DNA of 64,000 bases, taken from positions 27,798,425 to 27,862,424 of the forward strand of contig CAIIXF020000010.1 in NCBI GenBank assembly GCA_903813345.2, in the 5' to 3' direction. This DNA comes from Owenia fusiformis. Taxonomy: Eukaryota > Annelida > Polychaeta > Sabellida > Oweniidae. The position numbers were made by a program, and so were the translations under genes. Each line of letters opens with the position of its first letter. Positions within the stretch are counted from its first letter, which is position 1. Under the pieces are notes generated by a model. The model was not told the origin of the DNA. It saw only the letters and a program-made list of their open reading frames with translations, and searched no databases. Below, one piece after another: positions 48,663 through 60,518 of the stretch.

Positions 48663-51600
48663 TGTACCCATTAACTAGTACTATAGAATAAAAATAACAT
48701 CCTAAGATTTACACATGAAAAAGAAATTTTTATTCAATCACGGATATTACTTTCTGCTCGGTAGAAATACGTTGGACATAATTCATTTCTTGAACCATAC
48801 ACGTCATTGGATAAAGTGAAATTATTTAATATTTGACTTAATTACAAAATACGATATTAGTTTAACAACGTTCAATGATTTATCATTATTGGTAAAGTGA
48901 ACATAAAAAACGTCAGCTATTTTTAGAAAATTAATGTAAAAGTACATTCGAGTCTGTCATTATAAAGACTAATATATGATACAATAGGAAAATTAGAAAA
49001 ACATCAATACAATGATTTCAGGATATCAATACAGGTTTGCAAAACAGGTTTTCTATTTCAATTCGAATAAATCGGTGATAACTGCAGGTCTATGTACTAC
49101 TTTCAGTTGTTCTCAGAGCATTATAGGCTTTACTGTCAACATTGTCGACAATTCAATGAGTTTATTGCCGCCATTTTGAGAAAGTAGAACAGGATAATGA
49201 AGCCTTCAGACAAGTTAATCGTGAAGTATGGAGTAGAAAATTACATCTTCTACAATTGACTCTCCAGTTGGTAAATTTGTCCTTGTCTGTTGTATCTAAT
49301 TCGGATTTGTGGACAATGCTTCAGAATTTTTCGATATAAAGACATACATGATTTGAATTGATTACCGAATCAGGACTCTCACTAATTATTTAGTGTGTTG
49401 AATTATCTTATTTTACTGTGATGTATGGATGGCCTTTTTATAGTCCGAAGACACGAAATTGCAAATTATAGTATAGTGACCTCAGTTTCAGCACTAATAC
49501 AAGTCGGAACAAATACACAAAACTTGCTCAATTCTACTTTTGCATTGCAATATATAAAAAATCAGAATCAAATCTAAGCAACAACTGCTTTACATCTGTA
49601 TGCACTACTCGTAAAATATAAAGTATTCAATTCTTCGACAAAATCATTTACAGGAAGAGATTCTGTAGTATTCAATATCTAATCTGATTATTGATAAGGA
49701 CATGGATATATTCAGATAGCGTATTGGCTAGCTTAATTGTGATAATTATGTTGTTTCGATACCTTTTAGATTTTACTTTCTGTCACGATGTGAACGCAAA
49801 TGACACTATTTATTTCAATGGAAACTAGACAAAGGACCAATGTTTTCAAGAGCATTTATAATTGCATTATTTTAGCTCAAACCACTTAGGTTCATACCCA
49901 CTATGGGAATTTCTCTCTTCATTTTCAAAAAGCATAATAAAATGGCTTATTGGATTATCTTCATGTTTTAGCTTTACAATGTTGTCCTGGTATGTTATGA
50001 ATGAATAACGCCAGTTTGTCGGACGCAGTTGATATTGAATCAATCACTTGTGACATAAGGGGATCATTCTGATTTATGCACTGCTACTTTATAGAGATGT
50101 ACCTAATTAAAATATGTTACATGCAGTGGATTCAACAATGGAAGGGGGTTGGAGTGTGTAAAGCTAAAAGGTGGCATTTTGCACTCCATGACAAAAATCA
50201 ATGGCACAATCAGATCGTGATATCGTGCAGTGACTAAAACTGAAGTTACTATATTTACTATTCATTCAATACCTTATCTAGATTGATTATGTTTATACAC
50301 TGGTCAAGACATGGCAATACATAGTACAGTAATTACTTAAAAGTTAATTTTGTGTTGTAGTAAGTTGGCCAATCCACTTTTACTACCATCCAATTCGATC
50401 CTGAAAAATCGCTATCAATAGAGCTAGCATCACTATGACTGTGGCAGTTGTCTTGGGTGTACTACTCATACAATGTACGCCACACACTGTTTTCTCCATG
50501 ACTTTTTAAGAATCAACAAGATTGTAAACTTGCGACAATTTGTATTTAACATTTGTCGTGTGAACTGAATTAAAAGAATGGGTAAGAAAAATGTTGGGCA
50601 AAACAAAAAAGATTGTTGGCCCTTTTGTAAAGGAAAGGGAAATGAAAATTACCCGTTCGGTTTACGGTTTACCACTCCCGACGCTAACGACATTACCCTG
50701 GAAAATATAGATATCAATAACTCTGACTAATAGTTTGGTAAAAAACAGAGAATAATATATACATATCAATTCATACAAAAAATTAATGTCTAAGCATATG
50801 CTTATTCATATCTTTTTTAATATGAAAAACACTTTTAGAATCAGAGAGCAGGGATATTGTCTTTGAATGGGTAATACGCAATCTCCCCCAGCTCAAAAAG
50901 CATTAGGTATTCCATGTCGGGACTTTGAGGAAATAAGTCCCGCGTGAGTTGCCTATAAAAAGTAGATTCTACAGTATCATTTTAAACCTTCTGTTATGAC
51001 AGATACAATTAGTTTTGATTGATGTAATAGCGGACTGTTCAATAAATATGCATAGAAGGTAAATAATCTACTGTAATTGAAAGGTAAATATAGCCAACTG
51101 AACAGGATTACAATCTGACGTTTCACCGAGACGGACAATACCATCCTACTGCGAACAAAGTAAACTCTTTCTTCATATTAATCTTAAACTTTTAGATAAA
51201 CATTATTTAATCTTATCGAGTTGGAAGAAAAATGAATGGCGTATATGAGGAAGTAACGAATAATGCAAAATTAATGAAGATATTATTCGTAGAGAATTAC
51301 CTCCACGTGATTTCATCAAGGGTCACTAAAAGTAGCTGATTATAATTTCATCGTCGCAAAATATTATTTTTCACTGGATTTTTTTGGATGTTGCAGGATT
51401 ATTGACGTGAAATCCTAAGGCTGTGGGCAGAAACAAAAATACATACAGAACTGTCTTCGTGCAATTTTAAAAGGTATGTGACGGAAAAACTAAATACATG
51501 TTTGTCTTAATTAAGCTTAATAGTTAAGATACATATAGTGTGAGTAATCCTTTCAATGAAACTATGTCTCATTTATTGCATCAGATATAAAATGTATCAA

Positions 51601-51905
51601 AGGATCAACAATTTTAAGTGAGTCCCAATATTCTTGGAATGTAGCCTTGTCATTGATGATAGCATCTTCCTTATCTTTCTGGGAGTAAATAGAGTTCACA
51701 AATCTTGGTTTTTCTATATCACTTTAAACTTTTCCTATCAGTTGAGTATTAAAATCCTATATGAGTCTTCGTACATAGAAAGAAGAAACCATAACAATAC
51801 AAGTCGTATGAACTTTGCTGAAATTTCTTTGGTTTACTTTTAAAGAGCCCTCATAAGCTTACTTATTAACTCGACAATTATAATATTAAATTTGGGAAAT
51901 GTCTT
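48663..51905. other. Unannotated intergenic DNA, 3.2 kb
   Basis: No gene, RNA or clear repeat recognised; the longest frames have fewer than 75 codons. Confidence 0.45.
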
Positions 51906-52420
51906 GGCACTGTGAATAAACAATTAAAAAGTTGATATGATAAGAAGTTTATATAGGCAGTGTGAATGAATAAGTAAGAAGTTGATATGATAAGAAGTTT
52001 ATGTATTAGGCACTATGAATAAATATCTAAGAAGTTTATATACGTAGGCACTATGAATAAATAACTAAGAAGTTTATATAGGCACTTTGAATAAATAACT
52101 AAGAAGTTTATATAGGCACTATGAATAAAAAACTAAGAAGTTTATATTGCCACTATGGATATATGATTAAGAAGTTTACATTGCCACTATGAATAAATAA
52201 TTAAGAAGTTTATATTGCCACTATGAATATATGATTAAGAGGTTTATATTGCCACTATGAATAAATAATTAAGAAGTTTATATTTCCACTATGAATATAT
52301 GATTAAGAGGTTTATATTGCCACTATGAATAAATAATTAAGAAGATTATATAGGCACTATGAATACATAATTAAGAAGTTTATATTGGCACTATAAATAA
52401 ATAATTAAGAAGTTTATATA
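51906..52420. repeat. Minisatellite, 34-bp unit
   Basis: About 15 copies of TTAAGAAGTTTATATTGCCA followed by CTATGAATAAATAA. In the middle, units ending AATAAATAA and AATATATGA alternate, giving a 68-bp higher-order period. Left units are more diverged (GTTGATATGATAAG). Confidence 0.9.
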
Positions 52421-53212
52421 ATAATATAATAACTGTTCATTAAATACAATCTAATTACTCTATTTTTTACCATATTAATAACGATCAAATAATCTATCAA
52501 TATTAAATATGTTCTTGAATGAAATCAACCAAAAAAGGACAATAAACATGTATGTATACCGGTATCATGTCCGCCTTGATTGCTTACGATTAAAATGCAT
52601 TATTGATAAACATTAAACAGGTAAGCAAGTCTTTGGTTAGTGTGTTCAGGATCACGCTATTGTCAAGGTGACCATTTGATAGATGAACTCTGAATAGCAA
52701 CATTAATTAACAGATGAAATATCATCAACATCTATTAATTATATATGACACTGATTATGACGTTGTATCAACTTATCCGGCTCACCGGTGAAAAATCTTT
52801 AAAGGTTTTACCTCCCTTAAAACTTCGAGATAAATAAATTAATTCAAAATGAAACAAAATTGTAAATGGTGCGTTCGTAATTATCCAGCAATGTAAGAAA
52901 ATGGCGTTTTAATTAAAGATGTCCTTCATTTGAATTTAAGGCAAATTTATGTTTCTTGAGGGTTTATTCAGGTAAAAAACTGAGAAGGGTTGCTTTCTTG
53001 AACATCCTTTTATATATGAGTGATGAGAATGTAATGACTGTTCCATCGATACACATGAAAGGATTGTGAATAATAAAAGCACAATGCTAGGGCAAGATGG
53101 TTAAACAACAGTTTGTCGCAAACCCCTCACACATATATCAAATGTAATCATTTGTTCATTTATCTACATGATTATTCATTGGAAGGGTATGGCATGACGT
53201 TGAAAAATGTAT
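52421..53212. other. Unannotated intergenic DNA
   Basis: No recognisable gene or repeat. Confidence 0.45.
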
Positions 53213-53712
53213 ATTTGTGTCGTTGTAACTAAGTATGTCGCATCGCATATTGAAAATGGCTGCATGTTGCCATGTTACTAAGTATCTAGTCAACGTTCTG
53301 ATAGTAGAGTGAACTTTCAAATCAAGATCACATGACAGAAACAATGTTGCTTGAGTAGATGTAACTAAAACCATACTCAACATCCCACTCTAGATAATAA
53401 CATGATTGAAACTATGATGCTTATGTCAAAGTAGCCAAACATAGTTACCAATTCAAGTAAATGTAACTAAGTATATAGGCAACTAACCACTCAATATGAT
53501 TACATGCCTTAAACTATGTTGCTTGTGTAGATTTAACTTAGTACTCGTACATGGGCAACGTCCCAATCAAAATAATCACATGACTGAAACTATGTTGCTT
53601 GTGTAGATGTAACTTAGTACATAAGCATCTTATCACTCAAAATAATCACACGACTGAAACTATGTTGCTTGTGTAGATATAACTTAGTGCATGGGCAACG
53701 TTTCACGCAATG
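53213..53712. repeat. Minisatellite, unit about 70-76 bp, left array
   Basis: Imperfect tandem copies of ACTATGTTGCTTGTGTAGAT, then GTAACTTAGTACATGGGCAA, then CGTCCCACTCAAGATAATCA. The same unit resumes at 61485 on the far side of the composite transposon, so one array was split. Confidence 0.8.
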
Positions 53713-53829
53713 TACTAGTAATATACGCAGTAATTGCAGTGACGTCTCGCAAAAAGGTCGCGCACGCATTGTTACACATTTTGTGGCGTAATCCAGAGGA
53801 TCCTCGCTTTTAACATGATAGAATGTGAC

Positions 53830-54019
53830 GTTTTTGAGAAAAATGAACACTTATGGAAATCCTTTCGTCCTCCACATTTGCCTCTATATCTCAAAATATT
53901 TAAGGCGAATAAATCTGATATTGTATATGTATTAACAATGGGTTAGGAGCATCATAAAACACGAATCAATTGATATTTTAGGTGAAATAAATATACGTGT
54001 TGCTGTGCTTGAAAATAGG
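53830..54019. repeat. Diverged copy of sub-unit A
   Basis: TCCTTTCGTCCTCCACATTT, AATCTGATATTG and TTAGGAGCATCATAAAACAC echo the A sub-unit that follows (CCTTTCGTCCTCCACTTATC, TTTAGGAGCAAAATAATCAT), so an older tandem duplication preceded the 518-bp one. Confidence 0.5.
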
Positions 54020-54207
54020 CGAATGGCGTAAATTAGCCCTATTTTAATGAATTTTGAAAACCTTTCGTCCTCCACTTATCCATATACAACAGAAAACACA
54101 TACTTTTGTGAACAAAATCAACTATTTATTAATAAACTAGAGTTTAGGAGCAAAATAATCATGTATGATTTATTAAAAATTGATCTCGTATTTTTTGTTT
54201 AATGTAC
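54020..54207 (+). repeat. 518-bp tandem repeat, unit 1, left part (A1)
   Basis: Matches 60853-61040 base for base as far as read, ending in TTTAATGTAC. The rest of the unit (X1) was pushed to 60519-60852 by the LTR insertion. Confidence 0.9.
54204..54207. repeat. GTAC target-site duplication, left
   Basis: GTAC precedes the left LTR and recurs at 60519-60522 after the right LTR. The empty site, TTTAATGTACACCTGAAAAG, survives at 61031-61050 in the second tandem unit. Confidence 0.93.
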
Positions 54208-54610
54208 TGAAGCTTCGAGCTTTGTTGTTTAAATAGCTCTGTGGGTTCTTCATAAAATAATATGGATTGGTCTTGTAATGTAAAAAAGACAAGATTAACA
54301 CAGAATTAATATACTCATAAAACTATACTTTATTCCAAGTAAAAGACTAAACATGTACAATTACACTCTTCAGTGTAAAATAAAACTGTTCAAAGATAAA
54401 GAAAGAATGAAAATGAGATTAATAAGATGAAAATAAATGATGTGTGATGTTCTCCCCGATCTAACTCTCTACTGAATGAAGCCCATAATTTTCTCTTAAA
54501 TACCCCCAAGTTATAGGAAATGAAAGGCAATCTCTTACCCTACAAAACCTATAAGAAACCCATTGAAAGATGGCAGCACAATACGGTGAATCAACATGAA
54601 AAATGCTATA
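54208..54610 (-). repeat. 3' LTR (left in window)
   Basis: This 403-bp repeat matches 60116-60518 without a difference that I could see. In the element's sense it carries a TATA-like GTATTTAAG (54496-54502 on +) and, about 160 nt later, an AATAAA signal (complement at 54329-54334). That order gives U3, R and U5. Confidence 0.93.
54329..54334 (-). terminator. LTR polyadenylation signal AATAAA
   Basis: The plus-strand TTTATT reads AATAAA on the element's sense strand, in the context GGAATAAAGT. The same site in the other LTR is 60237-60242. Confidence 0.6.
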
Positions 54611-54622
54611 CAACCCCCACCC
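54611..54622 (-). other. Polypurine-like tract next to the 3' LTR
   Basis: In the element's sense the sequence just before the LTR is GGGTGGGGGTTG. It is purine-rich, at the expected place for plus-strand priming, and supports the minus orientation given by the PBS. Confidence 0.6.
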
Positions 54623-55330
54623 AAATAAAATAACAATTCTCCTGACATTGTACGTACTAAAAAACTGAAAATATGCAAAATCTAAATAAATGTATATGAT
54701 ATTTTAACAATGTCCTATATGAATGTTTACTAACACAGTGCCGCATACATAGTTCGTGTATAATCCATATCCATATCCAATATTCATATGAAATATCCAC
54801 GCAGAGTTCGTGCAAATATTCTTTAAACTGCTTCATACGTAGTTCCTGTTGATAAACGTCGTTATAATAAACCATAATAAGTTCCGATTTTATAATCCGC
54901 GTATCTAGTCCTGGATCCAATGCGATGCTGTAATATGTGCATCTAGTCCACGATGTAATATTTTCGAATCCAAAATATGCACCGTCTTAGTAGTCGAAAT
55001 AATATCCATAATCCGTATATCACATGCACGTCCGCATCGTGTCCATTATCGAATATGTCCGTATCCTCGCTGAAGAATCCATAATAAAATATCCATTTCC
55101 TTGTAGCAGTGTTCATAATAAATGTTTTCGTTGGAGAAAAGAATTGTTCATAATAACAGGAGATCGTACATCTTCAGCTCCTTCTCTGTGGCTCCACTCC
55201 ATCCGAAATCCGCGTCGTCTGCATCTCCATAAGACATAGGCATCGCCTTCACAGGTCATCATCATCGCTTCTGCACGGTTAGGTAGTCGTCATCTACTTC
55301 AGGTCGTCATAGGAAATCGCTTACTGGGAT
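54623..55330 (-). other. LTR element interior, 3' part
   Basis: Non-coding, with recurring TCCATATCC/ATCCGTAT-type short motifs at about 54760-55080. Around 55150-55320 base composition shifts to higher GC with repeated GATGACGAC-like triplets in the element's sense. A 50-codon ATG frame crosses this patch, but nothing in it is recognisable. It could be a captured or decayed fragment. Confidence 0.5.
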
Positions 55331-55640
55331 CCCGGGCAATTAATTTTTTAATTCTCAAAAAGTTCTCCAAAAGTGTCTTTAAGAAACATTTTTTATTAAC
55401 ATGTCTTTAACTTGCTTTTCTATGTGACATAAACAAGTCTTCTTCGTGTTCTAAACTCTTCATGAGTTTAATTTTCTTCAAGACATCAATTTCTCTTCAT
55501 TGACAAGTAACTAGTCTTTCTATCTCTTCAACATACAAACTTTTCACTTGACTTGTCTTTCATGACTGAGCGTTTTTCAACTCTTCAACTCTTCTAGCAA
55601 CTCTTCAACTTCAACTCTTCATGAAATTATTTACATTTTC
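55331..55640 (-). repeat. CTCTTCAA-rich tract in the LTR element
   Basis: Many copies of CTCTTCAA/TCTTCAAC on the plus strand (GTTGAAGAG in the element's sense). Complementary GAAGAG motifs occur near the other end of the interior (59850-60060). Confidence 0.6.
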
Positions 55641-58600
55641 TCTCTATTCTTCAAAATGATCTCTGATTGTTACTTGTGAAACTTGTCTTTATCTTTAAAA
55701 TGCACTGAGTGGTTAGTCTTTTAAAATAAAAGATGCAAATTGCTTACGAACAGTAAGAAAGAATATAAATATGGCTTAACATGTTTTCCATAATAGGCAG
55801 GACAAATTCCAAAAAGTAATAACACAATTATACATATCTAGCGATTTAACATTAACATCAATAATGCAACATGGGTTTCAGACTCTGCCAAGATTACTAA
55901 AACCTTTTCATCAGGTCGCCCCCTCTTGCTAGGACTTTGTTTCCGAAAGTAAATCAGTAACACATCAGTGCACAATAGCATTTTACTTTGGACTTTCCAA
56001 AGAATTCTATATTTTCATACTTAGCGCTATGTATCGCACAAATACAAACAAATTGCTATATTCAAATATAAATGACTAATCTCTCATGTATTCATTTCAC
56101 TAAACCTGATGATTGATGGCTGTCATAACAAAATCTCGTTGTAGGATCCACAGTTTGTACTTTCTTACAAAACTGAGAAAACCACTTGCCTGGGCTTCAA
56201 TTCAATTCTCTATTGAACCCTAAATTTGACAATTTATGATCGTCATCATAACATTATCCAGTTGCCGCTCGGGAAATAACCATAATATTTCGAGCATGTA
56301 CATGGCAAAATCTCATAACAAATAGTGTGGAATAAAACAATAAAATGCAAAATCAGAAACTTAAAGACAAGATATCCCAAAGATAATATAATCCCGTCCA
56401 GCAGGAATATGTTTCTTGATAGACTAAAATCATCATAATCTTATGATGCAATTTCCACAATACACAAACAGAAAAACATGCGATATACTTTTATGCTTTT
56501 CGCATCCTCAAAAGATACAACTTGCTCACTGTAAGTAATATTTAAAATTATTAGCCATTTGATTCCTCTTTAAGTCATAGCAAAATTATTCTCAAACCCT
56601 GTTTGGCCTAACCCAAATTTAAAAACAAAACTGCACCAATTCTGTCTAATACCGTATGAGTCCAACTAATGTTACTGAGTGTTAGTGCACGTGGGCTAAC
56701 TGATACCTATGATTCAACTTAGATGCGATATCCAAGGATAAATATCAGTCATTCGACCCCACTGCTTTACATGTGGATCATTTGTTACCTATGATTCAAC
56801 TTAGATGCAATATCCAAGAATAAGTAACAACCACACAACCTCATCTAAAACAACATTGAACTCTTCTTCTAGCTAACTTATCAACTTGGATGCAATATCC
56901 AAGAACACATGACAAGAAGCCTAGTTCAAATCTCATAACTTAACAACAATGAATTCTCTTCGTCTAGCTAACTTATCAACTTAGATGCAATATCCAAGAA
57001 CGCATGACAAGAAACCGACTTCACTTTTCATCATTTAAAGTGTACGCCTGACCCGGCTACGTATAGCACAGAGTTTATACTGGCGGATTAGACTAGTTCA
57101 TTTTTTATATGTGTGTGAAAGCTTTCTCTTATTTGCGTTTTTTCGTTTAGTACGGTTCTGTTATAATTGCCGAGGTCATATAACCGGGATAAAACAATGA
57201 TTATCGTTGACTGCCCACACACAAAACATACGTTGAGTGAACAGTGTTATTACAAACAACAGGCTTTAGAATACAAAGCGTAGTGTGATAATAAGCTGTA
57301 CACTACCACTGCTGCATGTACATATTACTAATTTACTAGGGCTCCCAAAGAGTGGATAGGGAGGTTGTGTTTGTCACTTTTAAATTTTACATTTCAAAAT
57401 TGTCATTTTCATGTCATAATTTGTTGGTTTCATTCGTTTAGCCAATCAAAACATTGTAAAACAATAAATTGTCTGTAACGTACAATCAATTTTGTTCAGT
57501 TTTGATTAGTTGTCAGAATAAAGTTACGTTCATCTGAATCCATGTATCAAAACAAAAATTCCTATTTTCACTTCAAAATACTTCAGTGAGATGAAGGCTC
57601 GGAATTGTCACATGCAATAACTTATTGTCGTATTCGTTATTTTATCTTCTCGATAGTAGCATTTAGTCGCACATTTGATGCCAGGTCACCTTGTCGCGTA
57701 CCTCTTGGGGAACCCCACATTTATGTGTGTACTCATGGAAGTAAATTCCCCGGTGTAGCCGAGAGCCACAAACTTTTCAACAGGTTCGAAATGACCAATT
57801 TCTCTCATATATACTCTAAATATTTTATTATTTAGCACCTACAAAGTATTGCTAATAACCATATGTAATTTCAATAAGGAAACTCATCTGGCTACAATAT
57901 GTAAATTCAATATCAACACTAGCTGTTCTCTCAACACGTCCTGGCTTACCTTGTGGTGACAAACCCTGGATTTTCGCTATTTATAGTTTATCAACACCTG
58001 GACGCATGCGCATTTTATAGTTTATCGGGCACTTTAAGTACCATATAACTGCCAGGCCTTACTACACGAATGGAATATGAAATTCCATCATAATTTCGCA
58101 TTACAAACTACCCCCTCGATTTTCATGGAATTTCATATCTCTTAATAAAATTAGATAAAACGATCCCTATGTGTATTTTCGACAAGCACACGTTTAATTA
58201 TTGAAAACATAAATTGCCTTCAGAAATCTCATTTTACAAGTTACTCTTCAGTCTTTTTGTTATTTGCTTACTTCTAATTTTTTAATTCTAATTGTTTACT
58301 CTTTATTGCCCGGGTCACCACATATCACAAAAACGGATAATCACGGCATTCACAAAAACTTGCAATTTTGTCAATTTTGATATTTGACTCTTTATGTTTA
58401 ATTGATAAAAGAAAATTGTTCGAAAACTTATCCAATACTACAGAATGGTCTTGTTTTCATACTTAAAAGGCTGTACCTCCCCTTAACAATTCCTCTTGCA
58501 AGTTATGTTTTCATCCACTAGCCATTAAAATATACCTATATGCAATTCCATTGAGAGTTTGAAATAAAAGATCTTTTAAGGTATGCATTGATGACTTTTA

Positions 58601-58863
58601 CTTAACTCTGTATTATGTACTTTTTCCCTTTTAAATAATCACGAGATAAACAATGCCCATGCAGCACACATTTAACTAACTTACTACTAACCGACTATCT
58701 ACCTAACTACCTAACTAACCAACTAGCTAACTAAATATGTTCCCTTTATATTTACTTATACCAGAGACATATAAAATGTTTTATAGGTCTCTGCTTATAC
58801 ACACTATATACATTCTTTGACTAAACAATCAATTAATCCCATCCATATCTTGTAGACGCTCTT
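55641..58863 (-). other. LTR element interior, central non-coding region
   Basis: About 3.2 kb without a credible coding frame. It includes four copies of CAACTTAGATGCAATATCCA (or close) at about 56715-57005, and a run of CTAACTAACT-like simple repeat near 58675-58735. Confidence 0.6.
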
Positions 58864-59121
58864 CTATTTCTTGCATTTCAATATTGAAGCAAGACTACGC
58901 CTTAATAAACCATCCGACGATTTCTTTTCTTCATTTTGATTTTCAGGTGAAACCGTGATTTTGCCATCTGTGTCTTTCTCGTCATGGAGACTTACATTTT
59001 TATCTGACCAAATCAAATCAAAGTTTTCATTATTTTCGTCTTTCTCATCTTCATTTTCCCCGACGGCACCTAACACGACAGAACACCCATTTTCACATTG
59101 ATCCTTCCCCTCCATATTCAC
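58864..59121 (-). CDS. Small acidic open frame (85 aa) in the LTR element
   Basis: An ATG-initiated frame in the element's sense, first sizeable frame after the leader (about 1 kb from the PBS). The product is very hydrophilic and rich in Glu, Asp, Asn and Lys (for example GENEDEKDENNENFD). It has no zinc knuckle or other gag hallmark. Its position is where gag would begin, but the length and composition do not support a functional Gag. It may be chance. Confidence 0.18.
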   Translation of the reverse strand: MNMEGKDQCENGCSVVLGAVGENEDEKDENNENFDLIWSDKNVSLHDEKDTDGKITVSPENQNEEKKSSDGLLRRSLASILKCKK

Positions 59122-59850
59122 AAGGTATCAACTTCTATTTAATGAATGAGCTATAATCTATACGTAATATCAAAACACAAACAGAATCAAGTACGCTTTT
59201 ATCATCAATACAGGGATTTTTACAAAATACAAAGACCAAAAACTAGATCTCGAACATTCAAATCAAATATTCTCAATTAATAATTTCGTCTAACACCAAT
59301 TCGGGACAATCCTAACACTATGGCCACAGCCAAACAAATAGATACGCGCTCGATTTTGCCAATTTTAAAGCAATGCGTCTTAGCATGCATAATTGTAGAA
59401 ATAAAGGATAGAAAGAAAGTAAAAGAAAGTGTTTTTGAAGTAACTAAAACAGAAGCCTGTTACATGAGCTTCTTGTTGATAGCAAATACAGAAATTAGTA
59501 CAACGCTGAAATGCAAGCGTTTTCGTATTTCAATTTTAAAAGTAACTACAACGGGAGCCCGTCTTCATTACTAAATGATGATTCCCATAACAATAGCACG
59601 TGTAAACATAAAATATTCTCGACTCTTTGTCTTCTCTTTGTTCACAAGATCAAGGTAAAGTTACGCATAAATTAACTGAGCGTACACAAACGCAAGATCA
59701 TTATCAGTCTTTTAAGTGAAGACCGTCAACTTAAATGCATGCATAAACAAACATTGTGCATAAAGACAAAGTTAATACTTAATAGTACAGTGAAGACAAA
59801 TACTCTTCATTCAAAGTAAACTGAATATGAAGACAAAATCCTAAAGAAAG
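59122..59850 (-). other. LTR element leader, distal part
   Basis: Non-coding in the element's sense. A plus-strand 84-codon frame (59320-59574) has no recognisable domain and runs antisense to the element. Confidence 0.5.
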
Positions 59851-60060
59851 AGTTGAAGAGAACTAATCTTCACTCTTCAGTATAGAATGAACCTAACTTA
59901 AAAGAAAGAAACGAAGAGAACTAATCTCCGCTCTTTTGTAAGAGTAAAGCTAAATTGAAGATGCGAAGAGAACTAATCTCCACTCTTCAGTAAAAATTAA
60001 TCAAATTTAAAGATGTGAAGAGAACTAATCTCCACTCTTTAATGAAAATAAAAACACTAA
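59851..60060 (-). repeat. Leader tandem repeat beside the PBS, period 52-58 bp
   Basis: Four copies of GAAGAGAACTAATCTYCRCTCT begin at 59855, 59913, 59965 and 60017, with a fifth degenerate one near 60065. The LTR itself holds the related ACTCTTCAGT motif. Position directly after the PBS in the element's sense is where packaging and dimerisation signals lie in LTR elements; that role is inferred. Confidence 0.8.
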
Positions 60061-60095
60061 AACTGCGAAAAGAATCTCTTTACAAGACAAAGACC

Positions 60096-60114
60096 AATCC
60101 CACCGCTGCCACCA
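60096..60114 (-). other. Primer binding site, tRNA-Leu type
   Basis: On the plus strand AATCCCACCGCTGCCACCA lies one base from the right LTR. This equals the 3' end (T arm, acceptor, CCA) of metazoan tRNA-Leu with anticodons AAG/UAG as I know them. The element's sense strand is therefore complementary to that primer over 19 nt. The tRNA-Leu(CAA) in this window shares AATCCCAC but differs in the acceptor stem, so another leucine isoacceptor is the likely primer. Confidence 0.88.
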
Positions 60115-60115
60115 A

Positions 60116-60518
60116 TGAAGCTTCGAGCTTTGTTGTTTAAATAGCTCTGTGGGTTCTTCATAAAATAATATGGATTGGTCTTGTAATGTAAAAAAGACAA
60201 GATTAACACAGAATTAATATACTCATAAAACTATACTTTATTCCAAGTAAAAGACTAAACATGTACAATTACACTCTTCAGTGTAAAATAAAACTGTTCA
60301 AAGATAAAGAAAGAATGAAAATGAGATTAATAAGATGAAAATAAATGATGTGTGATGTTCTCCCCGATCTAACTCTCTACTGAATGAAGCCCATAATTTT
60401 CTCTTAAATACCCCCAAGTTATAGGAAATGAAAGGCAATCTCTTACCCTACAAAACCTATAAGAAACCCATTGAAAGATGGCAGCACAATACGGTGAATC
60501 AACATGAAAAATGCTATA
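60116..60518 (-). repeat. 5' LTR (right in window)
   Basis: 403 bp, same sequence as 54208-54610. As the 5' LTR in minus orientation it would start transcription downstream of the TATA-like site (complement at 60404-60410) and read leftward through the interior. Confidence 0.93.
60404..60410 (-). promoter_or_regulatory. TATA-like element of the 5' LTR
   Basis: TATTTAA on the element's sense strand in the context GGGGGTATTTAAGAG, about 110 nt into the LTR and about 160 nt before the AATAAA. This is a plausible retrotransposon core promoter. Confidence 0.5.

Larger units (their letters stand above)
54208..60518 (-). mobile_element. Non-autonomous LTR retrotransposon (LARD-like), 6311 bp
   Basis: Two 403-bp direct repeats flank a 5505-bp interior, with a GTAC duplication outside. 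Orientation is minus: the PBS complement lies beside the right LTR (60096-60114) and a purine-rich tract beside the left LTR. The LTRs read as identical, implying recent insertion. The interior has stops in all frames; no gag, protease, reverse transcriptase, RNase H or integrase motif is visible, and the longest frames have fewer than 90 codons. It must depend on proteins from a related autonomous element. Large retrotransposon derivatives (LARDs) have this structure. The LTR termini are TA...CA in the element's sense rather than the usual TG...CA. Confidence 0.92.

Noticed and set aside
54657-54920. 87-codon minus-strand frame near the 3' LTR as a pol remnant
   Set aside because: It contains low-complexity Tyr/Ile/Trp stretches from a short DNA repeat and no reverse transcriptase, RNase H or integrase motif.
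57605-57835. 76-codon plus-strand frame inside the LTR element
   Set aside because: It runs antisense to the element and has no recognisable domain.
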